Positions 24,691-31,460 of a stretch of DNA of 46,677 bases are shown here, in pieces. Made by a program: the position numbers and the translations under genes. This DNA comes from Aquabacterium sp. (GTDB lineage Bacteria > Pseudomonadota > Gammaproteobacteria > Burkholderiales > Burkholderiaceae_C): the NCBI RefSeq assembly GCF_021768455.1, contig NZ_JAIZVX010000012.1:1-46677 (forward strand), read 5' to 3'. Numbering within the stretch: the first letter of the stretch is position 1; each line of letters opens with the position of its first letter. Under the pieces are notes generated by a model. The model saw only the letters and a list, made by a program, of their open reading frames with translations, was not told where the DNA came from and did no database searches.

Positions 24691-25815
24691 ATGAACGTGA
24701 AGCAAGTGTGTGGGGCCGTGGCCCTGTGCGGTGTGTGGGTCGGGGCGGCCTCGGCCCAGACCTCTTCGGTGACGCTGTATGGCAGCATCGACCAGTACCT
24801 CAACTACATGAAGAGCAGCTCGGGCGCGAGCATCAAGTCGCTGCAGGACGGCGCCATCATGCGCAGCCGGCTGGGCTTCCGTGGCGTGGAGGACCTGGGT
24901 GATGGCCTGCAGGCCAAGTTCACGCTGGAAACCGGCCTGTCGGCCGACACCGGCGCCTCGGCCGAGACCAGCCGCTTCTTCGACCGCCAGGCCTGGGTGG
25001 GCCTGTCGTCGAACGACCTGGGCGAGTTCCGCCTGGGGCGCCAGAACACGGCCGTGTTCACACGCGGTGGCAATGTGGACTTCACGGCGCGCACCCTGGG
25101 TTCGATCGTGAACAACTTCGGTGTGCCGGCCCGTCTGGACAACGACATCGCCTACATCTCGCCCAAGTTTGCGGGCTTCCAGGTCGAGGCCCATTACGCC
25201 ACGGCCGAGAGCACCCTGGGCACGGGCAGCCAGGCCGTCTACCAGTTCGCCGTCGATTACACGGCCGGCGACTTCAAGGCCAACTACGCCGGCGTGCGCG
25301 CCAAGGCACCCAAGGGTGCGGCCGTGAGCAAGACCATTGGCTACGACAACCTCAATGCCAACTACGACTACGGCTCGGGCAAGGTCTATGCCGCTTTCGT
25401 GCGCAGCAACAACGTCAGCACCACCTCGGCCACCGCCTTTGGCAACCTGCTGGGTGGCACGGGCACGCTGGTGAGCGGCGCGTCCACCACCGCAGCAGAT
25501 GCCGCGCGCTACTACAACATCTGGCAGATCTCGGGTGATTACCGTGTGTCGCCCAGCCTGCGTGTGGGCGCGCTGTACGGCAAGATCGTCGACACCTCCG
25601 ACTCGCAACGTGGGGCCAAGGGCGGCGCCATCGGTGCGTATTACGACCTGAGCAAGCGCACCTCTGTGTACGCCATGCTCGAGAGCATGCAGAACGAGGC
25701 GAACGCTGGTTTCCGCGCCTTCGGGTCTGCGGCCCTGTCTCCCAACTTCACGGGCACCGATGTCTACGGACGTCGCATCAGCGGCACACAAGTGGGCGTG
25801 CTCCACAAGTTCTGA
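24691..25815 (+). CDS. Outer membrane porin (Gram-negative type)
   Basis: A 374-residue general porin of the betaproteobacterial Omp32-like type. The signal peptide ends ...AASAQ; the mature part starts SSVTLYGSIDQYLNY, with RLGFRGVEDLGDGLQAKFTLE and FFDRQAWVGLSS near the N-terminus, and the last residue is Phe (GVLHKF), as required for outer-membrane insertion. GGAGA precedes ATG 24691 by 7 bp; a longer frame from 24658 is not needed. It follows galA by 88 bp on the same strand, so it may provide entry for the aromatic substrate, as GalP does in other gal clusters. GalP itself belongs to a different porin family as far as I recall. Confidence 0.92.
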   Translation: MNVKQVCGAVALCGVWVGAASAQTSSVTLYGSIDQYLNYMKSSSGASIKSLQDGAIMRSRLGFRGVEDLGDGLQAKFTLETGLSADTGASAETSRFFDRQAWVGLSSNDLGEFRLGRQNTAVFTRGGNVDFTARTLGSIVNNFGVPARLDNDIAYISPKFAGFQVEAHYATAESTLGTGSQAVYQFAVDYTAGDFKANYAGVRAKAPKGAAVSKTIGYDNLNANYDYGSGKVYAAFVRSNNVSTTSATAFGNLLGGTGTLVSGASTTAADAARYYNIWQISGDYRVSPSLRVGALYGKIVDTSDSQRGAKGGAIGAYYDLSKRTSVYAMLESMQNEANAGFRAFGSAALSPNFTGTDVYGRRISGTQVGVLHKF

Positions 25816-25839
25816 CCTGGCCACAAGCCGGGGTCTTTC

Positions 25840-25856
25840 GCCAGCCTCGTGCTGGC
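25840..25856 (+). terminator. Weak hairpin after the porin gene
   Basis: GCCAGC and GCTGGC form a 6-bp stem with a 5-nt loop 24 bp after the porin stop, followed by TTCCC only. It is the only terminator candidate before the convergent yigZ gene. Confidence 0.35.
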
Positions 25857-25965
25857 TTCCCATCCGGGTTCAACGCAGCAGCTTCCACAACGGCCCCACA
25901 AGGGTCGCCGAGGATGCCGCTGCGTTTTTCATGGTGTGGGCTGTGGCCCGTGGCGTGAGGGCGCG

Positions 25966-26568
25966 TCAGTCCGACCCGGTGCCATCGTCTGGCCATCGCA
26001 CCCGTCCGTGTCCGCCTTCGTTCAGCCGGGCCACCAGCGTCGGCATGGTGGGTTCGGGCGCGCTGAAACCCACACTGACCATGTCGGCGTGGTTCACCTC
26101 CAGCAAGGTGGCCCCCGCCTGTTCCAGCTCGCGTCGCAACCAGCCTTCCATCGCATAGGGCACCTGGCAGTGCAGGGTGGCCATGCGCTGCAGGGTCACC
26201 TTGGTGGCGCCCAACAGGGCCTGGGCCACGCTGTCGGTGTAGGCGCGCACCAGGCCGCCTGCGCCCAGTTGCACCCCGCCGTAGTAACGCACGACCGTGG
26301 CCAGCACGCCTTCGAGTTCCTGGCGGCGCAGCACCTCCAGCATGGGGCGACCGGCCGTGCCGCTGGGTTCGCCGTCGTCGACCGCCGCGGATTGCCCGCC
26401 CGCCATCAGCGCCCAGCACACATGGGTGGCCGTGGGGTGCTCTGCCCACAGGGCTGCGACGATCTGCTGGGCGGTGGCCCGGTCGGGCACGGGCTGCACG
26501 CAGCCGATGAAACGGCTCTTCTTGATCAGCAGTTCGCTGTGGACCGGGGCGGCGATGGTCTGGGACAT
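25966..26568 (-). CDS. yigZ: YigZ/IMPACT family protein
   Basis: A 200-residue member of the UPF0029/IMPACT family. The N-terminal domain has IKKSRFIGCVQPV, HVCWALMAGG, DDGEPSGTAGRPMLEVL and VVRYYGGVQLGAGGLVRAY, the strongest family motifs. A small C-terminal domain follows (about residues 135-195). The biochemical role in bacteria is unclear; the eukaryotic relative acts in translational control. ATG 26568 is used; a longer frame to 26643 has no family sequence. The gene is monocistronic here. Confidence 0.92.
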   Translation of the reverse strand: MSQTIAAPVHSELLIKKSRFIGCVQPVPDRATAQQIVAALWAEHPTATHVCWALMAGGQSAAVDDGEPSGTAGRPMLEVLRRQELEGVLATVVRYYGGVQLGAGGLVRAYTDSVAQALLGATKVTLQRMATLHCQVPYAMEGWLRRELEQAGATLLEVNHADMVSVGFSAPEPTMPTLVARLNEGGHGRVRWPDDGTGSD

Positions 26569-26623
26569 GGGCGGCAAGGATAGCGCCTCGGTGGGGCAAG
26601 GGCCCTGGCCTAAAATGCCGCCC

Positions 26624-26872
26624 ATGAACGACACCACCTCCAAACCCGCTCTGCCCGATCACCTCTCCATCGATCCGGCCAGCCCGCACCACGACAAGGC
26701 CGTTTTCGAGCACGACATCGGCATCCGCTTCAACGACAAGGAGCGCTTCGACGTCGAGGAATACTGCATCAGCGAAGGCTGGATCAAGGTGCCCGTGGGC
26801 AAGAAGGTCGACCGCAAGGGCCGCTCGCTCACGATCAAGCTCAAGGGCACGGTCGAAGTGTTCTACCGCTGA
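26624..26872 (+). CDS. DUF3297 family protein
   Basis: An 82-residue soluble protein: MNDTTSKPALPDHLSIDP, then VFEHDIGIRFNDKER, EYCISEGWIKVP and LTIKLKGTVEVFYR. I recognise this as DUF3297, a small proteobacterial family without known function. ATG 26624 is preferred; ATG 26615 is in frame three codons earlier. A TAAAAT hexamer at 26611-26616 would place the transcript start at about the AUG, so the mRNA may be leaderless. Confidence 0.82.
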   Translation: MNDTTSKPALPDHLSIDPASPHHDKAVFEHDIGIRFNDKERFDVEEYCISEGWIKVPVGKKVDRKGRSLTIKLKGTVEVFYR

Positions 26873-26886
26873 GCGGGCAGGCGGCC

Positions 26887-27165
26887 ATGGGCATCGTCGT
26901 CTACTGGTTGAGCCAGGGCCAGCCGTTTGCGCAAGGGTTCACCGATGCGCAGTTGCTGGATGCGCTCGCCTTCGCCGAGGCCCGCCGCAAGGACAAGACC
27001 CCCGAGGGCCAGCGCCTCAATGGCCACGTCTCGATCAGCACCGAGCTGGGCGATGCCGTGGGTCTGCCCGGTGTGAGCGATCAGCTCCCACCCGACTACA
27101 GCTGGAGCAAATCCCACCGGGGCGGGCCGCCAGGCCCCGAAGGCACCCCCAAGACCCTGGCCTGA
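26887..27165 (+). CDS. Hypothetical protein, 92 residues
   Basis: An unrecognised small protein starting MGIVVYWLSQGQPF, 14 bp after the DUF3297 gene on the same strand. The first half is predicted helical (DAQLLDALAFAEARRKDK). The C-terminal third is rich in Pro, Gly and Ser (DYSWSKSHRGGPPGPEGTP) and probably disordered. Close spacing and GC-rich codon use suggest a real gene cotranscribed with DUF3297. No function is proposed. Confidence 0.6.
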   Translation: MGIVVYWLSQGQPFAQGFTDAQLLDALAFAEARRKDKTPEGQRLNGHVSISTELGDAVGLPGVSDQLPPDYSWSKSHRGGPPGPEGTPKTLA

Positions 27166-27193
27166 GCGCCAAGGCCCCGGCCGGTCTGCGTCT

Positions 27194-27649
27194 TCAACCC
27201 CAGGAGGCGGCGAAGACGTGGTCGCTGTCGTCGCGGGCTTCGAAGCGGTGTGCGTCCAGCTCTTCGGTCAGCACCGCGCGCAACTCCTGCACCAGGGCCT
27301 GGTGGTCGCTGTCCTGCACCGGGGCGCCCACCTTGCCGCCTTGCGGCAGTTCTTCGACCTGGTGCGTCCAGTAGGGCAGGGTGACGACCAGCAGCGGGCC
27401 GCCGTTGCGCCCGAATTTCCAGCCCTTGACCCGGCCGCGGAAGCGCTCGATGCCGCCGCCCACACGGCCGCCATAGAAGGCGTTGAAGCGGTGCACGACC
27501 GAGAGCACCGCCTGCACCTCGGTGGTGGTCAGCTCCTGCGTGAGGAACTCGGCCGATGAGAACGGCGAGTTGTCGTCGATGTGTTCGCCATAGCCGAAAC
27601 GCACGAACTGTTGTGCGGCGTGGATGCGGCGGGACGAGGTGATGGGCAT
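27194..27649 (-). CDS. Hypothetical protein, 151 residues
   Basis: An unrecognised soluble protein with no signal or membrane segment. It starts MPITSSRRIHAAQQFVRFGYG and contains LTTTEVQAVLSVVHRFNAFY, a basic GGIERFRGRVKGWKFGRNGG stretch and PLLVVTLPYWTHQVEELP. ATG 27649 is chosen; a TTG five codons earlier is possible. It converges on the 92-residue protein gene and lies 152 bp downstream of kefC on the same strand. That gap (27650-27801) holds no gene I can support. Confidence 0.6.
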   Translation of the reverse strand: MPITSSRRIHAAQQFVRFGYGEHIDDNSPFSSAEFLTQELTTTEVQAVLSVVHRFNAFYGGRVGGGIERFRGRVKGWKFGRNGGPLLVVTLPYWTHQVEELPQGGKVGAPVQDSDHQALVQELRAVLTEELDAHRFEARDDSDHVFAASWG

Positions 27650-27801
27650 GGCGGTATCGGTCAAATGGCTGAATGCTGCGTCGCAACATTACCAGAATCG
27701 GACGGCCTTGGGTTGCCAGTCATTCGATTGACTCGATCAAACGTGGGATGTTTCGGCCCATCTTTGGGGGGTGGCACCCCTGCCTCTTTGGCCATGAGGC
27801 G

Positions 27802-29613
27802 CTAGTGGCGCCCCCAGCCGTCTTGCTGGCGTGCCTTCACGGTCTCGCGCTCCTGGGCAAACAGTTCTTCCAGCTGCTGGCGCCCCTGGCGCGCCATGGA
27901 GACCAGGGCCTGCTCGTCCTGGTGATGAGGCCACATGCGCTCGAGTTGCGCCACCGAATGGCGGCGAAAGCGTGCCGCCAGCTGCCGCGCGTGGTGAGGG
28001 TGCCAGCCCAGCTGTTCCAGCACGCTGCGCCCGCTCATCAGGGCCGAGTCCAGGGTCTCGCGTTCGATCCGTGTCACGCCCCGGTCTCTCAGCGCGTAAT
28101 GGTGCTGCACATTGCGCGCCCGCGCCACGATCTCCAGCTGGGGGAAGGCCTCGCGGGCGATGTCGACCAGCCGGAGGCTTTGCTCGACGTCGTCGATGGC
28201 GACCACCAGCACACGCGCCGTGGCCGCGCCCGCTTGCCGCAGCAGGTCGAGCCGGGTGGCATCGCCATAGTGGACGCGGAACCCGAACTTGCGCAGCAGC
28301 TCGATCTGCTCGGCATCGTGGTCGAGCACGGTGGCGCGCAGGCCGTTGGCATACAGCAGGCGGCCGATCACCTGCCCGTAGCGCCCAAAGCCCGCGATGA
28401 TGACCGTCGCCTCTTCGGCCTCGTCCAGCGTGTTGGGCGGTGTGGCGATGCGCCCGGCCAGGCGCGGCAGCACCAGTTTGTCGACCAGCACCAGCAGCAG
28501 CGGCGTGACCAGCATGGACAGGGCCACCGTGCCCACCAGCACCGAGCTCAGGCGGGCGTCGATGATCCGTGCGCCCTCGGCCTGCTGGAAGACCACGAAG
28601 GCGAACTCGCCGCCCTGGGCCAGCAGCAGCGTGAACAGGGGACGCTCGGCCAACGGCACTTTCACGGCGCGGGCCAGGGCCCAGAGCACCGCCCCCTTGG
28701 CCAGCAGGAAGCCGGCCAGCAGGCCCAGCACCAGCCAGGCATTGGCCTGCAGGGCGTGGAAGTCCATGGCCATGCCCACGGCCATGAAGAAGAGGCCCAG
28801 CAGCAGGCCCTTGAAGGGCGCGATGTCGGTTTCGAGTTCATGGCGGTACTCGCTTTCGGCCAGCAGCACACCACCCAGGAAGGCGCCCAGCGCCATCGAC
28901 AGGCCCACGGCCTCCATCAGGCTGGCGATGCCCACCACCAGCGCCAGCGAGGCGGCGGTGAAGATCTCGGGCGAACGGCTGCGGGCCACCCAGCGCAGGG
29001 CGTGCCGCAGGGCCAGGCGCCCCACCAGGACGATGCCCACGATCACGCCCACGGCCCTGGCCGCTTCCAGCCAGGGATTGCCGCTGGCCTGGCCCTTGAC
29101 GCCCAGCAAGGGGATCAGGGCCAGGATGGGGATGGCCGCCACGTCCTGCAGCAGCAGGATGGCGAAGCTGGCCTGACCGCCCTGGGTGGGCAGCAGGTGG
29201 CGCTCCTGCATCACCTGCAGCGACACGGCGGTGGACGACAGCGCCAGGCCCAGTGCCCCGATCACCGCCACGGCCGGCGGCACGCCCAGGGCCCAGGCCA
29301 CACCGCCCAGCACGGCGGCACAGCCCAGCAGCTGCGCCGAGCCCCAGCCGAAGATGGGGCGGCGCATGGCCCACAGGCGCGCGGGCTCCAGCTCCAGCCC
29401 GATCAGGAAGAGCATGAGCACCACGCCGAACTCGGCGATGTGCAGGATGGACTCGGGTTCCTTGACCAGGCCCAGCCCGAAGGGGCCGATGGCCATGCCC
29501 GCGGCCAGGTAGCCGATGATGGAACCCAGGCCGAACTTGCGCGCCAGGGGCACGGCCACAATGGCCGCGCACAGGTAGACGAGGGTGGCTTGCAGCCAGT
29601 GGCTTTCTTGCAT
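27802..29613 (-). CDS. kefC: Glutathione-regulated K+/H+ antiporter, KefC/KefB-like (CPA2)
   Basis: A 603-residue transporter with 12-13 membrane segments (to about residue 385) and a C-terminal RCK/TrkA-N domain starting [18 protein letters not shown] near residue 400. The [20 protein letters not shown] loop, [13 protein letters not shown] and [10 protein letters not shown] (in place of the usual ELEP/QLNP regulatory loop region) fit CPA2 antiporters. Kef systems expel K+ and acidify the cytoplasm when electrophiles form glutathione adducts. It is directly downstream of kefF (2 bp gap), as in E. coli. Electrophile defence makes sense next to aromatic catabolism, but that link is inference. 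Confidence 0.9.
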   Translation of the reverse strand: MQESHWLQATLVYLCAAIVAVPLARKFGLGSIIGYLAAGMAIGPFGLGLVKEPESILHIAEFGVVLMLFLIGLELEPARLWAMRRPIFGWGSAQLLGCAAVLGGVAWALGVPPAVAVIGALGLALSSTAVSLQVMQERHLLPTQGGQASFAILLLQDVAAIPILALIPLLGVKGQASGNPWLEAARAVGVIVGIVLVGRLALRHALRWVARSRSPEIFTAASLALVVGIASLMEAVGLSMALGAFLGGVLLAESEYRHELETDIAPFKGLLLGLFFMAVGMAMDFHALQANAWLVLGLLAGFLLAKGAVLWALARAVKVPLAERPLFTLLLAQGGEFAFVVFQQAEGARIIDARLSSVLVGTVALSMLVTPLLLVLVDKLVLPRLAGRIATPPNTLDEAEEATVIIAGFGRYGQVIGRLLYANGLRATVLDHDAEQIELLRKFGFRVHYGDATRLDLLRQAGAATARVLVVAIDDVEQSLRLVDIAREAFPQLEIVARARNVQHHYALRDRGVTRIERETLDSALMSGRSVLEQLGWHPHHARQLAARFRRHSVAQLERMWPHHQDEQALVSMARQGRQQLEELFAQERETVKARQQDGWGRH

Positions 29614-29615
29614 GC

Positions 29616-30233
29616 TCAGGCCAGGTTCGGGTCGGTGGGGCGGTCGTGTGGGGGCATGGCGCACAGCGGGCAGTCGGCCAGATCGGCCATCTCGGGCCAG
29701 TCGGGGTGGCTGGCCAGGCGCGCGCGCCAGGTGGCCACGTGCGCGCTCAGTTCGGCCTCGCTGACCTGGTGGGCGCCGTGCAGCACCAGGGGTGGCAGGA
29801 AGCGCAGGCCGCACAGGGCGGCCGCCTGCTCGTAGGGGGGCAGGAAGGCGTCGAAGAAGTAGCGGTTGTAGCCTTGGGGCGAGTAGGCCGCTTCGGCGCC
29901 ACCGGTCGAGGTGACCAGCCAGAGGTCCTTTCCGGCCAGGGCCGGGCGTTCGCAGCCATAGGCCCAGCCCATGGTGAAGACCTCGTCCAGCCAGAGTTTC
30001 ATCAACGGCGGCATGCCGTACCAGTGCAGCGGGTGCAGCCAGACGATGAGGTCGGCGCGGGCGGCACGGGCCTGCTCGGTGGGCACGTCGATCAGGTAGT
30101 CGGGGTAGTGGGCGTAGAGGTCGACCAGCTCGACCTGGCCCAGCGTGGACGCGGCCTGCATCAGGGCCCGGGTGACGCGCGAGTGGCGCAGGTCGGGGTG
30201 GGCGGCCAGCACGAGGATGGTGGGGGAGGGCAT
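29616..30233 (-). CDS. kefF: KefF-like NAD(P)H oxidoreductase
   Basis: A 205-residue flavodoxin-fold quinone reductase. It starts ILVLAAHPDLRHSRVTRAL and contains IVWLHPLHWYGMPPLMKLWLDEVF and STGGAEAAYSPQGYNR, all close to KefF/MdaB-type proteins. KefF is an FMN enzyme that docks on KefC to activate it and reduces quinones in its own right. ATG 30233 follows the family start; a much longer antisense extension of the frame is rejected. The stop is 2 bp before the kefC start codon. Confidence 0.88.
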   Translation of the reverse strand: MPSPTILVLAAHPDLRHSRVTRALMQAASTLGQVELVDLYAHYPDYLIDVPTEQARAARADLIVWLHPLHWYGMPPLMKLWLDEVFTMGWAYGCERPALAGKDLWLVTSTGGAEAAYSPQGYNRYFFDAFLPPYEQAAALCGLRFLPPLVLHGAHQVSEAELSAHVATWRARLASHPDWPEMADLADCPLCAMPPHDRPTDPNLA

Positions 30234-30287
30234 GGCGTCATTCTGCCGCCGGGTGACAATCTCCCCTCCACAAACAGGAGATGCGAG

Positions 30288-30902
30288 ATGTTCGGTGTGG
30301 CCGACTACGGGGCCTTCGTGATCGCGGTGATCGTGTTCCTGGCCATCCCCGGTCCGGGCAACCTTGCCCTGGTCACGTCCACCGGCAAGGGCGGTGTGCG
30401 CGCCGGCATGGCGGCCACGCTGGGCGTCATCGCCGGCGACCAGACCCTGCTGTGGTTGGCCGTGGCCGGCCTGGCCGCGGTGTTGCAGGCCTCGCCCCTG
30501 CTCTTTTCTGCCGTGCAGTGGCTGGGCGCCGCCTACCTCGCCTGGCTGGGGTTCATGCTGCTGCGGGCCAAGGCAGGCGATGCGCCGGTCATCACCATCC
30601 ACCCGCGGCAGTACGCACGGCAGGCCTTCGTGATCACCGTGCTCAACCCCAAGGCCATCGTGTTCTACATGGCCTTCTTCCCGCTCTTCGTCGATCCCAA
30701 GGCCCAGCCTGGCTGGCAGACCTTTGCCTTCATGGCCGTGACCATCGCCCTGCTCACGCTGGCCTATGGCACGGTGGTGGTGATGCTCACGCGCCACCTG
30801 GCCGTGAACTTCGGGCGCGACCCGCGCTGGGGCCTGTGGCTCAACCGGGCCGCGGGCACGGCCCTGTTGGGCTTTGGCGTGAAGCTGGCGCTGTCTCGGT
30901 GA
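30288..30902 (+). CDS. LysE/RhtB-family exporter
   Basis: A 204-residue protein with six hydrophobic segments. The family motif GPGNLALVTSTGKGGVRAGM follows the first segment, with VITVLNPKAIVFYMAFFPLFV in the middle. The family exports amino acids or homoserine lactone; the substrate here is unknown. AGGAG lies 7 bp before ATG 30288. It is divergent from kefF with 54 bp between start codons. Confidence 0.9.
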   Translation: MFGVADYGAFVIAVIVFLAIPGPGNLALVTSTGKGGVRAGMAATLGVIAGDQTLLWLAVAGLAAVLQASPLLFSAVQWLGAAYLAWLGFMLLRAKAGDAPVITIHPRQYARQAFVITVLNPKAIVFYMAFFPLFVDPKAQPGWQTFAFMAVTIALLTLAYGTVVVMLTRHLAVNFGRDPRWGLWLNRAAGTALLGFGVKLALSR

Positions 30903-30913
30903 GGCGCTGAAGC

Positions 30914-31297
30914 TCAGCGCAGTTCGGGGGCCTCGTCCGGCGCGTTGCTGGCGGTGGCGTCGGCCGGGGCGTGGCCATGGCGGCGGTCTTCCTGCTTCTC
31001 GATCGCCGTGGCCACCGCCCGTTTCAACTTCAGCACCGCACCGTGGATGGCCTGGTGGGCCGTGCCGGCGTGGTCCTTCACCACCACGGGTGGCAGGCCG
31101 GTGAGGCGCGCCTCCAGTGTGCAGACGATGTCGTCGGGGTTGGGCTTGGCGTGGCTCACCGCGTCGCTCACATGGGCCTCGACCCGCGTGACGTGGTCAC
31201 CAAAGCGGTGGAGGGCTTCCTTCACCACGTCCTCCAGGTGTGCGGCCATGCCTTGGCGGCCATCAACGTGGGTGTCGGTGTTGAGCAAGACTTGCAT
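30914..31297 (-). CDS. HPF/RaiA-like ribosome-associated factor
   Basis: A 127-residue protein beginning MQVLLNTDTHVDGRQGMAAH. The S30AE-like domain contains VVKEALHRFGDHVTRVEAHVSD, CTLEARLTGLPPVVVKDH, and AIHGAVLKLKRAVATAIEKQEDR, followed by an acidic, Ala/Pro-rich tail. Members bind the 30S subunit and inactivate ribosomes under stress. It is more diverged than typical HPF, so it may be a specialised relative. AAGGAGA precedes ATG 31297. It is divergent from the P-type ATPase gene; the 163-bp gap has a perfect TTGACA at 31384-31389. Confidence 0.8.
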   Translation of the reverse strand: MQVLLNTDTHVDGRQGMAAHLEDVVKEALHRFGDHVTRVEAHVSDAVSHAKPNPDDIVCTLEARLTGLPPVVVKDHAGTAHQAIHGAVLKLKRAVATAIEKQEDRRHGHAPADATASNAPDEAPELR

Positions 31298-31460
31298 CCG
31301 TGTCTCCTTGGCTGTGTGACGAGCCCAGTGTAGGCCTGCGCCCGCCCGCTTCACCGCGCGACAACCCGCGGCCTGGGTGGGCTTTGACACAAAGCAAGCA
31401 GCCCCCTGGGTGTTAGGCTGGGCTGGTCTGTCCACTTGTGGCTTGGCCGCCACCCTGGTG

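Noticed and set aside
31384..31419. TTGACA followed by TGTTAG as a MerR-type long-spacer promoter for the P-type ATPase
   Set aside because: The spacing would be 21 bp, longer than the 19-20 bp of MerR promoters, and no MerR gene is nearby. Only the -35-like hexamer is worth noting.
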